A stretch of 64,000 nt of DNA, from contig NZ_KE150413.1 in NCBI RefSeq assembly GCF_000411255.1, positions 908,999 through 972,998 of the forward strand. The letters are read 5' to 3'. The DNA comes from Paenibacillus sp. HGH0039. Its GTDB lineage: Bacteria; Bacillota; Bacilli; Paenibacillales; NBRC-103111. Below, one piece after another: positions 52,467 through 61,134 of this stretch. Both the position numbers and the translations under genes were made by a program. Each line of letters begins with the position of its first letter. Position 1 is the stretch's first letter. Under the pieces are notes generated by a model. The model made no database searches, was not told the origin of the DNA, and worked only from the letters and a program-made list of their open reading frames with translations.

Positions 52467-53528
52467 ATGAGCAAACCTTATGTAGTAGCGGGCTATGTCG
52501 CCGATGCCGGACTCCCGGACGTAACCGGGGAAGATCTCGGCAAGCTGACCCATTTGAATGTGGCTTTCGGCCATGTTCGGGAAGATGAAATCCGGATCGA
52601 TCATCTTGCCCATCTGGATGAGCTAACGCGTTTTAAAACCGTCAATCCGGAGCTCGTTCTGCTCCTGTCTGTCGGCGGATGGGGAGCGGGCGGATTTTCC
52701 GAAGCGGCCTCCACCGAGGAAGGCCGGAGACGGATGGCGCAGTCCGCCGTGAATATCCTCCTGGCGCATCCGTTCGACGGGATTGATCTGGACTGGGAAT
52801 ATCCCTGCTACTCCGCCGCAGGCATCCAGTCGAGCCCCGAGGACAAACGGAATTTTACGCTGCTTCTGCAAACGATCCGGGAAGCGATAGACGAACAGGG
52901 ACGCAAGGACGGACGCCGTTACCTGCTGACGATCGCGGTGGGGGCCGACCAGTATTATCTGGACGGTACGGAGATGGACCAAGTGCACCGGTATCTCGAT
53001 TTTCTTCAGGTGATGACATACGACATGCGGGGCGGCTTCCAGGTTCTCACGGGGCACCATACGAATCTTTACAATTCTACGGGGGATCTGTTCCGCATCA
53101 GTACGGATACGTCGATTAACCTGTACCTCGGTGCAGGCGTACCCCGCGATAAAATCGTGGTCGGAGCCGCTTTTTATTCCCGTCAATGGGAGAAGGTGCC
53201 GGATACGGCCAACGGGCTTCACCAGATCGCCGGAGGCTCGGGCGGATACGGTCCGGATTATACGACGCTTGCAAACGACTACATCAATAAAAACGGCTAT
53301 GTCCGGTATTGGGACGAGGAAGCGAAAGCGCCTTACCTGTTCAACGGCAGCTCGTTTATCACCTACGACGACGAGGAATCCCTTCAGCATAAGTGCCGGT
53401 ATGTCGAGGAAAAAAACTTGGCCGGCATCATGTTTTGGGAGTACGGCTGCGATAAAACCCGCCGTCTGCTGGACAGCCTGCACCAGGGCATGCATAAAGC
53501 GGTTGACAGCGCTTCAAAACCCTTTTAA
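52467..53528 (+). CDS. GH18 glycoside hydrolase (chitinase / ENGase-like)
   Basis: 353 residues, ATG with AGGAGG upstream. The GH18 catalytic motif DxxDxDxE is FDGIDLDWE with the acid Glu111. Other family features are VLLLSVGGWGAGGFS (the SxGG motif), the substrate-side Asp/Tyr of LQVMTYDMRGG, and the C-terminal Trp strand LAGIMFWEYGCD. GH18 enzymes cut beta-1,4-GlcNAc bonds in chitin or in the core of N-glycans. The absence of a signal peptide means it must act on imported oligosaccharides or glycopeptides. The YDM-type motif fits chitinases better than classical endo-GlcNAcases, so either activity remains possible. Confidence 0.9.
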   Translation: MSKPYVVAGYVADAGLPDVTGEDLGKLTHLNVAFGHVREDEIRIDHLAHLDELTRFKTVNPELVLLLSVGGWGAGGFSEAASTEEGRRRMAQSAVNILLAHPFDGIDLDWEYPCYSAAGIQSSPEDKRNFTLLLQTIREAIDEQGRKDGRRYLLTIAVGADQYYLDGTEMDQVHRYLDFLQVMTYDMRGGFQVLTGHHTNLYNSTGDLFRISTDTSINLYLGAGVPRDKIVVGAAFYSRQWEKVPDTANGLHQIAGGSGGYGPDYTTLANDYINKNGYVRYWDEEAKAPYLFNGSSFITYDDEESLQHKCRYVEEKNLAGIMFWEYGCDKTRRLLDSLHQGMHKAVDSASKPF

Positions 53529-53581
53529 AATCAAAACAACATGAAATCACATAAAGCCACACAAAAGAAGGTGAACCGCGT

Positions 53582-54403
53582 ATGGCAAAAACGATTGTCC
53601 TTGTACTGGACGGACTGCGCTACGACGTCATGCTCTCATCCATGGGTTATTTGAATCATCTTGTCGAAAAGTCGCAAGCGGCTCTGTACAAGGTTAAATC
53701 GGAGCTTCCGAGCCTTTCGAGGCCGCTTTACGAGGTGCTCCTGACAGGGACGCCCAGCTACATAAACGGAATTACGGCCAACCATGTCGTCAGGCTGTCC
53801 CGCTTTCCGAGCGTCTTTCATCTGGCCCGGCAGCAGGGCTTGACGACAGCCGCGGCGGCTTATCACTGGGTGAGCGAGCTGTACAATTCGGCGCTGTTCG
53901 ATTACGTGGCCGACCGCATTCAGCACGACGAGAGCAAGCCGATTCAGCATGGCATGTTCTACTATGAGGACTCTTATCCGGATTCCCATCTGATCGGGGA
54001 TGCCGAGTATTTGCGCAGGACGTATGACCCGGACTTTCTATATGTTCATCCGATGAACATCGACGATGCGGGCCACAAATTCACGTCCGATTCCGCCAGA
54101 TACCGGGGCCAGGCTCTGCATATGGACGGACTGCTTGCCGTTCTCCTGCCCGTTTGGATGGAGCAGGGCTATCAGATTCTCGTGACATCCGACCACGGCA
54201 TGAATGAAGACGGACATCACGGCGGGACGGGCGACGCGGAGCGGGATGTCGGCCTGATCGCGATCGGGGACCGGTTCACGCCGGGCGTGTACACGGACAG
54301 TTACCTGCCCCAGTTGGCGATTGCTCCTTTGATCTGCTCCCTGCTCGATGTTCCGGTGTCCTCCCATATGTCGGACATTCCGGTGACCGGCTTCCGCAAG
54401 TAG
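53582..54403 (+). CDS. Alkaline-phosphatase superfamily hydrolase
   Basis: 273 residues, ATG with AGAAGGTG upstream. The fold is that of nucleotide pyrophosphatase/phosphodiesterases and related sulfatases: TIVLVLDGLRYDV (first metal Asp), the nucleophile region SLSRPLYEVLLTG, HPMNIDDAGHKF, and TSDHGMNEDGHHGGT (metal Asp and His). It is short for the superfamily and cytoplasmic. It closes the glycan operon, so it may remove a phosphate, phosphodiester or sulfate decoration from a sugar, though a nucleotide-sugar substrate is equally possible. A terminator follows. Confidence 0.85.
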   Translation: MAKTIVLVLDGLRYDVMLSSMGYLNHLVEKSQAALYKVKSELPSLSRPLYEVLLTGTPSYINGITANHVVRLSRFPSVFHLARQQGLTTAAAAYHWVSELYNSALFDYVADRIQHDESKPIQHGMFYYEDSYPDSHLIGDAEYLRRTYDPDFLYVHPMNIDDAGHKFTSDSARYRGQALHMDGLLAVLLPVWMEQGYQILVTSDHGMNEDGHHGGTGDAERDVGLIAIGDRFTPGVYTDSYLPQLAIAPLICSLLDVPVSSHMSDIPVTGFRK

Positions 54404-54437
54404 GCGGGAATTTTCCCGCGCTTCGGGCGCCGTAAAC

Positions 54438-54484
54438 GAACCTGCCTGAACCGGTTTATAACCGGGACAGGCAGGTTTTTGTTT
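54438..54484 (+). terminator. Terminator of the glycan operon
   Basis: AACCTGCCTG (54439-54448) pairs with CAGGCAGGTT (54468-54477), with an inner CCGGTT/AACCGG hairpin, then TTTTGTTT. It is separate from the two 63-bp repeat terminators that follow. Confidence 0.85.
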
Positions 54485-54533
54485 GGCAGGCTCGGAGTCA
54501 GGCGCGACTTACAGTTTAAAACGTGCTGACTCA

Positions 54534-54551
54534 TAAGCCTAACTAGGCTTA
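54534..54551. repeat. Short palindrome
   Basis: TAAGCCTA-AC-TAGGCTTA is a perfect 8-bp inverted repeat, 61 bp before the first 63-bp repeat copy. It could be a recombination or regulatory site. Confidence 0.4.
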
Positions 54552-54611
54552 ACTGCAATAGGTTGGTGGCGAAGAACAAGGCGGGGTACGTGAATGCCGC
54601 TGCGCACGCCA

Positions 54612-54674
54612 GACGCGAACCGCAGCAAAAAATCCTGCCTGACCGAGGCCCTTATGCCGTTGGTCAGACAGGCT
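54612..54674. repeat. 63-bp direct repeat, left copy (terminator)
   Basis: Identical over 63 bp to 55430-55492. It contains the hairpin CCTGCCTGACC ... GGTCAGACAGG with an A6 run on its left, so it works as a terminator on the minus strand. It lies 5 bp after the stop of the AT-rich gene. Confidence 0.95.
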
Positions 54675-54679
54675 GACTA

Positions 54680-55324
54680 TCACTTTTTTTGTCTGCGAGG
54701 AATTGTAAGCAATCCGATTAATAATAAAATACCGCCGGTAATCGCGATGGCTATTGGGATAACTGTGGCAAGAGGGTTACCAGAAGCATAGTTGATATCA
54801 GAGTAATATCCTATCATAGGGGCACCGCTATTCTTTATTAAATAAATATCTAAAGGATCGTTAGAAGGATTCTCATTCGTCACATGTTTTGCAGTCATTT
54901 TTTGTTGATTATCAATGTAACATATGGTCCAACTGGCTTGATCCTTCATTGTTTGCACAATTGCAACCCAATCATTTTTATTGTTGGATTCCTCATTTTT
55001 GTGGATAGTGAGTACATTCACCCAAACCCCGCGAGTATAATTTCCGTCTTTTGCAGGTGCAACATCTGTTGATCCAGGTAGTTTTTCTCCATTCAACAAT
55101 ATTTCTACATGTATAAAATCGTCCTTAGGTGTATCAATAACTTTTATATTATTGTTATTTATCTCCAAGGAATTTTCAGTGACATCATGTTGAGTTATCG
55201 TATAAGTCGTGTTCAACGAGTGTTGAATTTTTTTCTCTTTATACATTAAATATAACGGATTACTAGTAGCCAAAATTATCATTACACCCAGTACAATTAG
55301 AAATATGGAAGAAAATTTCTTCAT
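54680..55324 (-). CDS. Two-helix membrane protein with extracytoplasmic domain, cassette cargo
   Basis: 214 residues, ATG with GAGGCGG upstream. A first membrane helix at about 5-24 (SSIFLIVLGVMIILATSNPL) and a second at about 184-206 (LATVIPIAIAITGGILLLIGLL) flank a polar domain of about 155 residues. That domain is rich in Asn, Lys and Asp and contains WVNVLTIHKNE, WVAIVQTMKDQASWTICYID and two or more beta-like segments. It ends in a short basic tail (PRRQKK). The family is not recognised. AT content and codon use differ sharply from neighbours, so it is probably acquired. It is the only gene between the 63-bp repeats. Confidence 0.75.
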   Translation of the reverse strand: MKKFSSIFLIVLGVMIILATSNPLYLMYKEKKIQHSLNTTYTITQHDVTENSLEINNNNIKVIDTPKDDFIHVEILLNGEKLPGSTDVAPAKDGNYTRGVWVNVLTIHKNEESNNKNDWVAIVQTMKDQASWTICYIDNQQKMTAKHVTNENPSNDPLDIYLIKNSGAPMIGYYSDINYASGNPLATVIPIAIAITGGILLLIGLLTIPRRQKK

Positions 55325-55429
55325 AAAAACAGCCGCCTCTATTAACTAGCATAAGGATGTTAGTAATTTCATCGTAACCTATGTATTTGGAGGATAGTAG
55401 TTCTATTTTTAATAGGTCTTAATTGTTCG

Positions 55430-55492
55430 GACGCGAACCGCAGCAAAAAATCCTGCCTGACCGAGGCCCTTATGCCGTTGGTCAGACAGGCT
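55430..55492. repeat. 63-bp direct repeat, right copy (spoVR terminator)
   Basis: Identical to 54612-54674. Read on the minus strand, CCTGTCTGACC pairs with GGTCAGGCAGG, followed by a run of T, 45 bp after the spoVR stop codon. It is therefore the probable native terminator of the yhbH-spoVR operon. Confidence 0.95.
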
Positions 55493-55536
55493 TTTATTGA
55501 CCGGACAACGGCTGTTCCCTCGCCGTCCAATCTCTT

Positions 55537-56967
55537 TTACATGAACTTCCGGTGGCTCTTCTTCCCGTCGTACGAAAACAGCACCGCTTTGTCCTCCACC
55601 ACGCTTTGCAGGTAGACGGGTTTGCCCCACAGCCGGTACAAGTACGGCAGCGTTTTTTCCACGTATTTCAGGTCGAGCTCGACGCCTTCGTACGAGTGCC
55701 GCAGGTAAAGCTCGCCGTTGCGTTGGTAATCCCCGTCGTACACTTCCAGATAAGGAAAGCCGCCGTTAACCCGGGAATATACCAGCTGGTCCCGGATGTT
55801 TTTCCAGGTCTTGTCGGTGATTTTCCATTCCGGCCCTTTTTTCTCGAACACATACAGATCCAGGTCTTCGACCAGCTCTTTGGTCATGTAATTGCGGATA
55901 AAAGACGTGTCCGAATCGAATTCGCGGACCTCGTAAATTTTGTTCCGCCCTTCGCCGCCCCGCCGTCCGTACTTTTCCCGTTCTTCCTCTTTCGGATTGT
56001 CCCAGCGCTTCTCGATATCCTCGAAGATTTTGAGCCCGAGGTAGTAGGGGTTAAGCGTATGCCTGGACGGCTGGACTACGCCCGAATTCAGCTTGGAGTA
56101 CTCGATCGTCTCCTCCTCGGTCAGATCAAGCTCGCGCAGAATGCGTTGATGCCAGTACGAAGCCCAGCCTTCGTTCATGATTTTGGTCTCCATCTGCGGC
56201 CAGAAGTAGAGCATTTCGTCGCGCATCATGGTCATAATATCGCGCTGCCAGTCCTCCAGGTGGGGAGCGTTCTCTTCAATGAACAGGAGAACGTCCTTCT
56301 CCGGCTTCGGCGGAAAACGGACCGGCCGGCTTTCTTCTTCATCCGGTTCCGGGTCCTGCCGCTCCAGATCCCACAAGTCTTCGTAGCCGGTTTTCGGTCT
56401 GCCGTTCCTGCCGAGCTTGTCGTTCTCCTTGTCGTCCTGTTCCTCCGGCTTCCTGCGTCCCGGCGTCGTCAGGCTCGGATCGACGTGCTCCTGCACGGCC
56501 AGCACGCAGTCCAGAAACTCCTCGACCCGCTGGGTCCCGTACTCGATCTCGTATTGGCGCACGCGCTCGGCGGTAGCCGACATGCTTTCCACCATATTGC
56601 GGTTGGTGCGGGAGAAACGCGCGTTGTTCTTGAAAAAATCGCAGTGAGCGAGGACGTGCGCAACGATCAGCTTGTTCTGGATCAGCGAGTTGCCGTCGAG
56701 CAGGAAAGCGTAGCAGGGATCGGAATTGATGACCAGCTCGTAAATTTTGCTGAGCCCGAAATCATATTGGGTCTTCATCTTGTGGAAAGTTTTGCCGAAG
56801 CTCCAGTGCGAAAAGCGGGTCGGCATTCCGTAAGCCCCGAACGTATAAATGATATCGGCGGGGCATATTTCATAGCGCATCGGATAGAAGTCGAGGCCGA
56901 AGCCTTCGGCCACTTCCGTAATTTCCGCAATCGCATGTTCAAGCTGGCGTATTTCGTCCGGTGTCAA
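55537..56967 (-). CDS. spoVR: SpoVR family sporulation protein
   Basis: 476 residues, TTG start overlapping the yhbH stop by 4 bp, with GGGAGG inside the yhbH end. SpoVR landmarks: [87 protein letters not shown] (a His/Glu-containing motif), and [18 protein letters not shown]. In Bacillus, SpoVR is needed for a normal spore cortex; in other bacteria it acts with the PrkA and YhbH homologues. It is the second gene of the yhbH-spoVR operon. The internal [15 protein letters not shown] stretch is a charged linker. Confidence 0.95.
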   Translation of the reverse strand: MTPDEIRQLEHAIAEITEVAEGFGLDFYPMRYEICPADIIYTFGAYGMPTRFSHWSFGKTFHKMKTQYDFGLSKIYELVINSDPCYAFLLDGNSLIQNKLIVAHVLAHCDFFKNNARFSRTNRNMVESMSATAERVRQYEIEYGTQRVEEFLDCVLAVQEHVDPSLTTPGRRKPEEQDDKENDKLGRNGRPKTGYEDLWDLERQDPEPDEEESRPVRFPPKPEKDVLLFIEENAPHLEDWQRDIMTMMRDEMLYFWPQMETKIMNEGWASYWHQRILRELDLTEEETIEYSKLNSGVVQPSRHTLNPYYLGLKIFEDIEKRWDNPKEEEREKYGRRGGEGRNKIYEVREFDSDTSFIRNYMTKELVEDLDLYVFEKKGPEWKITDKTWKNIRDQLVYSRVNGGFPYLEVYDGDYQRNGELYLRHSYEGVELDLKYVEKTLPYLYRLWGKPVYLQSVVEDKAVLFSYDGKKSHRKFM

Positions 56968-58124
56968 ATGAGTTCGCCTCCCTCGGTACGGGGTGTGAAG
57001 AAGGATCGGAGCGCCTTGTACACTTCGGATTTTTCCCGGATGATGTAATGCATAAATTTCGGGTGATGAATATTGCGGTAAGCGGACATGAGCGTCGAAC
57101 TCCGGTTGTACTGGTTGACTTCGCCGTAACCGAACATGTTGGAACGTTCTAATAACTGTCCGATCAGCTTCACGCAGCGTTCGTTGTCCGAGGTGAGATT
57201 GTCGCCATCCGAGAAATGGAACGGATAAATGTTATACTGCTCCGGCGGATACCGGGAGTCGATGATGTCCAGCGCGGCCTGGTATGCGGAAGAACAGATC
57301 GTGCCGCCGCTTTCGCCTTTTGTAAAAAACTCCTCCTCCGTCACTTCTCTCGCTTCCGTATGATGGGCGATGAACACGATCTCGACATGCTCATACTTCG
57401 TCCGCAGAAAACGCGTCATCCAGAAGAAAAAGCTCCGGGCGATAAACTTTTCGAACGATCCCATGGACCCGGACGTATCCATCATGGCGAGGATGAGAGC
57501 GTTGGAATGGGGCTTTTCCACTTCGTTCCACGTTTTGAAACGCAGATCGTCCGGCGAAATGCCGTGGATGCCGGGATCGCCCTGCGTGGCGTTGCGCCGT
57601 AAATTTTCGAGTATCGTCTTCTTCTTGTCGATGTTGGACATGATGCCTTTCTTGCGGATATCGTTGAAAAGCACTTCCTTCACCGCGAAATTTTTCTTAT
57701 CTTTGCGCTGCAGGAACGGCAGTTCCAGCTCCTCGAAAAGCAGAGCCTGCAGCTCCTCGAACGAAACCTCGGCCTCGTAATAATCCTCGCCCGGCTTATC
57801 GCCGGCTCCCTCGCCTTTGCCTCCTTTGGAGGAAGGCTGGGGATCTACGCCGAGAACGTCGCCGACTTGACTGTCGCCGTCGCCCTGTCCGACATGCTTG
57901 CTTTTCTGGTAGTTATATCGGAACCGGTACTCGTCGAGTGAGCGGATCGGGACTTTGACAACCTGCTTGCCGTTGGACAGAATGATGCTCTCATCGGACA
58001 CGATGTCGGGCAGATTCTGTTTGATCGCATCGCGGACTTTTTCCTGGTGTCTCGTCTGGTCCTGGTAGCCTTTGCGGTGAAGTGACCAGTCCTCTCGGGA
58101 GACGATAAACGAAGAGTCTGTCAT
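56964..58124 (-). CDS. yhbH: YhbH family sporulation protein (DUF444)
   Basis: 386 residues from ATG 58124, which has AAGGAAGG nine bases upstream; GTG 58133 is too close to that site. The N-terminus [43 protein letters not shown] is typical of YhbH/YeaH. The C-terminal von Willebrand A-like part has the metal site [18 protein letters not shown] and the conserved [19 protein letters not shown] and [13 protein letters not shown] segments. YhbH is a partner of PrkA and SpoVR. It is translationally coupled to spoVR by a 4-bp overlap. Confidence 0.95.
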   Translation of the reverse strand: MTDSSFIVSREDWSLHRKGYQDQTRHQEKVRDAIKQNLPDIVSDESIILSNGKQVVKVPIRSLDEYRFRYNYQKSKHVGQGDGDSQVGDVLGVDPQPSSKGGKGEGAGDKPGEDYYEAEVSFEELQALLFEELELPFLQRKDKKNFAVKEVLFNDIRKKGIMSNIDKKKTILENLRRNATQGDPGIHGISPDDLRFKTWNEVEKPHSNALILAMMDTSGSMGSFEKFIARSFFFWMTRFLRTKYEHVEIVFIAHHTEAREVTEEEFFTKGESGGTICSSAYQAALDIIDSRYPPEQYNIYPFHFSDGDNLTSDNERCVKLIGQLLERSNMFGYGEVNQYNRSSTLMSAYRNIHHPKFMHYIIREKSEVYKALRSFFTPRTEGGELI

Positions 58125-58322
58125 GATGGGCACCTTCCTTGTGGAATATGGGGCACAGTTTGGCCTGTTGTTAAGTAAGTATATTCACGGAAAGGGACGA
58201 TATGTGATCGGGAGCGAGATAAAATGTGAGGAAACGGGAATATGCCTGCAGCCGCGCCGGGTTAGCATTAAAAAAACGATATGGTATACTGAAAGCATTA
58301 CGATTGGAAAAGAGGGAATCCA

Positions 58323-58616
58323 TTGATCGATCATATCGTGCTTGTAAAATTCGGCGAATCCACGACGCAGGAGCAGCTTCAGGACGTTATCGCCCGATTT
58401 AAAGCGTTGAAGAACCACCTGTCCGGCGTCATTGACCTGCAGGCGGGCCTTAATTTCTCAACCAACAACCAGGGGTACCAGCTGGTCCTTTCCGTCCGCT
58501 TCGAGAACCAGGAGGCGCTGGAAGCTTACGGGCCTCATCCGGAACATCAAGCCGTCGCCGCTTATATCCGCGAAGTCGGCCGTGTGGACAGCATTGTGGT
58601 TGATATCCGCATCTGA
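58323..58616 (+). CDS. Dabb (stress-responsive A/B barrel) family protein
   Basis: 97 residues from TTG 58323, with GAGGGA upstream; no ATG is available. The Dabb pattern is visible: MIDHIVLVKFGESTTQEQLQDVIARFKALKNHLSGVIDLQAGLNFS at the N-terminus and a C-terminal half with LVLSVRFENQEALEAYGPHPEHQAVAAYI. Members form dimeric alpha/beta barrels; some have small-molecule or haem-related activity, many have none known. It stands alone, divergent from yhbH. Confidence 0.88.
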   Translation: MIDHIVLVKFGESTTQEQLQDVIARFKALKNHLSGVIDLQAGLNFSTNNQGYQLVLSVRFENQEALEAYGPHPEHQAVAAYIREVGRVDSIVVDIRI

Positions 58617-58737
58617 TCGGGGAGCGGACCCGAAGATATAAACGTACATACGAAGCCGTGTGCCGGATGGGTGCCGGCTTCCTTTAATAGGATAGGAAGG
58701 CGTTCCGAATACAAACAGAGGAAGGAAGAATCCGTTT

Positions 58738-59646
58738 ATGAAAAAGAATCGTCTGGGACAATCCGATCTGTTTATAAGTGAAGTGGGGCTCGGCTGCATG
58801 TCTCTCGGGACGGAGGAAAAAAGGGCGGTCGAACTCGTCCGCCGGGCTCTGGATCTGGGCGTAACGTTCCTCGATACGGCCGATTTGTACGACGAGGGCC
58901 GCAATGAAGAGCTCGTCGGCAAAGCCGTCCGCGGACGCAGGTCCGAGGTTGTGCTGGCGACGAAAGTGGGCAACCGCAGAGTGCCGGGCCAAGAAGGCTG
59001 GACGTGGGACCCGTCCAAAGCGTATATCAAATCGGCAGTGAAAGACAGCCTGAAGAGGCTCCGGACCGATTACATCGATTTGTACCAGCTTCACGGCGGT
59101 ACGCTGGAGGACCCCATCGACGAAACGATCGAGGCTTTCGAGGAACTCAAGGAGGAAGGGCTCATCCGCCATTACGGGATCTCTTCTATCCGGCCGAACG
59201 TTATCCGCGAATATGTGAAGCGCTCCGGCATCGTCAGCGTAATGAGCCAATACAGCATCCTGGACCGTCGGCCGGAAGAAGAGGTGCTGCCCCTGCTTGA
59301 GGACAAAGGCATCAGCCTGATTGCCCGCGGCCCGGTAGCCCGCGGCATTCTTACCGCAAGCGGAGAAGAGAAAGCCGCTCAGGGCTATCTCGATTACAGC
59401 CCGGAAGAACTGCCGCAGGTACGCAGGCAGCTGCTTGAGGCGGCCGGCCCCGGCAGGGACCCCGGCCATATGGCCATCCGCTACGCGTTGTCCCATCCGG
59501 CGGTAGCCGCCGTCATCCCGGGGGCCAGCTCCCTGGAGCAGCTCGCGCACAACGCGGAGGCGGCAGCGGCGGTCCCGTTGTCCGCGGAAGAACTGGAGGA
59601 GATTCGCCGGATCTCCAAGGCTTCCCGCTACGCGCAGCACCGTTAG
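58738..59646 (+). CDS. Aldo/keto reductase
   Basis: 302 residues, ATG with GGAAGG ten bases upstream. The catalytic tetrad is recognisable: Asp and Tyr in VTFLDTADLYDEGRNEE, Lys in EVVLATKVGN and His in DLYQLHGGTLEDP. The NADPH-binding C-terminal part contains LIARGPVARGIL and AVAAVIPGASSLEQLAHNAEAA. It fits the YghZ/Tas-like AKR group that reduces aldehydes and ketones with NADPH. The physiological substrate is not evident. It is monocistronic. Confidence 0.92.
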   Translation: MKKNRLGQSDLFISEVGLGCMSLGTEEKRAVELVRRALDLGVTFLDTADLYDEGRNEELVGKAVRGRRSEVVLATKVGNRRVPGQEGWTWDPSKAYIKSAVKDSLKRLRTDYIDLYQLHGGTLEDPIDETIEAFEELKEEGLIRHYGISSIRPNVIREYVKRSGIVSVMSQYSILDRRPEEEVLPLLEDKGISLIARGPVARGILTASGEEKAAQGYLDYSPEELPQVRRQLLEAAGPGRDPGHMAIRYALSHPAVAAVIPGASSLEQLAHNAEAAAAVPLSAEELEEIRRISKASRYAQHR

Positions 59647-59660
59647 GAACAACTGCTAAC

Positions 59661-59795
59661 AGGCAATGCGGGAATCAACCGCCGGGCGACTGTCCGCCGA
59701 CCTGGTATAATCAGCCTCTTGTCGGACGCTACAAGCTGCACTGCTTTTATGAGCCGACAGCGGAAGAGTGCGATAACGTGTACAACACGTTCTGA
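59661..59795 (+). pseudogene. Possible gene remnant or very short ORF
   Basis: One plus-strand frame ending with TGA at 59793 reads NQPPGDCPPTWYNQPLVGRY, then KLHCFYEPTAEECDNVYNTF. This protein-like text (Cys, Tyr, Trp and Pro well placed) lies in a gap without other coding signal. No start codon or ribosome site goes with it, since the frame runs back into the aldo/keto reductase end. A TATAAT at 59706-59711 falls inside it. It may be the 3' end of a deleted gene or a chance frame. Confidence 0.3.
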
Positions 59796-59840
59796 TTTCA
59801 TCCCATAAAAAAAGCCCCTGCGCACAGAGGGACCCAGCGG

Positions 59841-59877
59841 AAGCCGTCCGGGAATGTCATTCCCGGACGGCTTTTTG
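59841..59877. terminator. Bidirectional terminator
   Basis: AGCCGTCCGGGAATG pairs perfectly with CATTCCCGGACGGCT around a single T, with TTTTTG following. It lies between the aldo/keto reductase gene and the convergent metallophosphoesterase gene. Confidence 0.85.
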
Positions 59878-59996
59878 TTTGGCCGGGAATCAAGTGCGAG
59901 GGGAGCTCAATAACGCCGGGTAACGGCCGGACACCGGGGTTTATGCCGGTTCCGGCCTGTCTGCGTCTGCGGCGGGGCCTCTCCGGCGGGACGGGA

Positions 59997-61034
59997 TCAG
60001 TCCGCCGATTTTTTGAGCGGAACGGTCCAGTCCGCCGCGCCAATCCAGCTAGCATTGCTGAACTCCCGGCCGCGTACGCGAACCTCGTGCTCGTAAACCT
60101 GGATGTACATTCCCTGAGACAATACTTTGGAGCGGCTGCGCCCTACAGTGGAGTTGCTGAACCAGTGAAAGGTGGCGTGGCGGGTATAGTGGTTGGCCGT
60201 AAAATCGCGGTGCGTGTGGCCCGAGAATACGAATACGTTGGGATAAGGGGCAAGAATAGCGCGAAGCTCGTTGGCCCGGATTACCCGGTGAGTGCCGCCG
60301 TCGGAGCCTTCCTGCGGAAGAGGCTGGTGAATCATGACGAGAACAGGGAGATGTTTCTCCAGTTTCGCCAGCTCGGTTTTCAGCCAGGCCAGTTGGGCAT
60401 CCGAGTACCAGGCTCCTTCGCCAACGTCCGGTTTTTCCTGCACGTAGGCTTCCTGGGACAGCAGGAACACCGGAATCCCGCCGGTTTCAAACTTGCCGTA
60501 AGGGCGCTCGGTTTTCATAAAAGCCTGAAACCGCTGCCTCGACTGCGCATCCGTTTTACCGTTAGGCTGCGTTTCCGTGGCGAAGCTTCCTTTGCCGTCA
60601 ATCCAGATGTCGTAATAGTCGTGGTTGCCCATGTTGGCGTATAACGGAGGCAGCTTGAAGCCGCTGAGCACGCCTTTGAGCTGCTTATAATCGTTATCCG
60701 AGCCGTACTCGGTCAGATCTCCTCCCAAAATAAGCGCATCCCCGGGATGCTCCGGCTTCACGAGATCGGTAAGCGCTTTCTTGAGCTTGTCGGAGGTCGC
60801 TGAATCATAAGGGGTGACGTGCAGGTCGCTCAGCAGCCAGAGTGATGCGAGGAGCTTTCCCGGGCCGGCAGGCATTGAAGCCGGAGTCCCGGATGGTCCG
60901 GGGGAAGCGGTCTTCAACCCCGAACCCAGTTCCTTGGAAGCGCCGCGGGTAAAAAAAGAGTAGAAAGCGGCGGCGCCGAGAGAGGCCGCCGCAAAAGCAC
61001 CCGCAAGGGAGCGGAGAAATTGCCGTCTGTTCAT
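59997..61034 (-). CDS. Tat-exported metallophosphoesterase
   Basis: 345 residues. The N-terminus MNRRQFLRSLAGAFAAASLG is a twin-arginine signal (RRQFL) followed by a hydrophobic core, so the folded protein should leave the cell by the Tat path or stay as a membrane anchor. After a Ser/Pro/Gly linker (about 35-60) comes a calcineurin-like phosphoesterase with all metal motifs: LLSDLHVTP, LILGGDLTEYG, ANMGNHDYYD, LVMIHQPL and VFSGHTHRDF. It should hydrolyse phosphate mono- or diesters outside the membrane. The substrate is unknown. Confidence 0.9.
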   Translation of the reverse strand: MNRRQFLRSLAGAFAAASLGAAAFYSFFTRGASKELGSGLKTASPGPSGTPASMPAGPGKLLASLWLLSDLHVTPYDSATSDKLKKALTDLVKPEHPGDALILGGDLTEYGSDNDYKQLKGVLSGFKLPPLYANMGNHDYYDIWIDGKGSFATETQPNGKTDAQSRQRFQAFMKTERPYGKFETGGIPVFLLSQEAYVQEKPDVGEGAWYSDAQLAWLKTELAKLEKHLPVLVMIHQPLPQEGSDGGTHRVIRANELRAILAPYPNVFVFSGHTHRDFTANHYTRHATFHWFSNSTVGRSRSKVLSQGMYIQVYEHEVRVRGREFSNASWIGAADWTVPLKKSAD

Positions 61035-61134
61035 GTCTCACTTCCGTTCGGAGATAGTGGTGCCGGAGCACGTAGTCTCCCTACTCATACGGATTACGGG
61101 CAAATCGGTTACACCTGCGGCGAGGAAAATCAGG

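Larger units (their letters stand above)
54612..55492. mobile_element. AT-rich one-gene cassette between 63-bp direct repeats
   Basis: A unit of 818 bp plus one repeat copy carries a single gene (54680-55324, minus) and is bounded by perfect 63-bp copies of what looks like the native spoVR terminator. Its base composition is much more AT-rich than the surrounding DNA. No transposase, integrase or terminal inverted repeat is present. This fits insertion by recombination within the terminator rather than by a known IS type. Confidence 0.6.

Noticed and set aside
54612-55492. Classical insertion sequence or integron cassette
   Set aside because: No transposase, integrase, terminal inverted repeats or attC-type structure is present; the flanks are 63-bp direct copies of a terminator.
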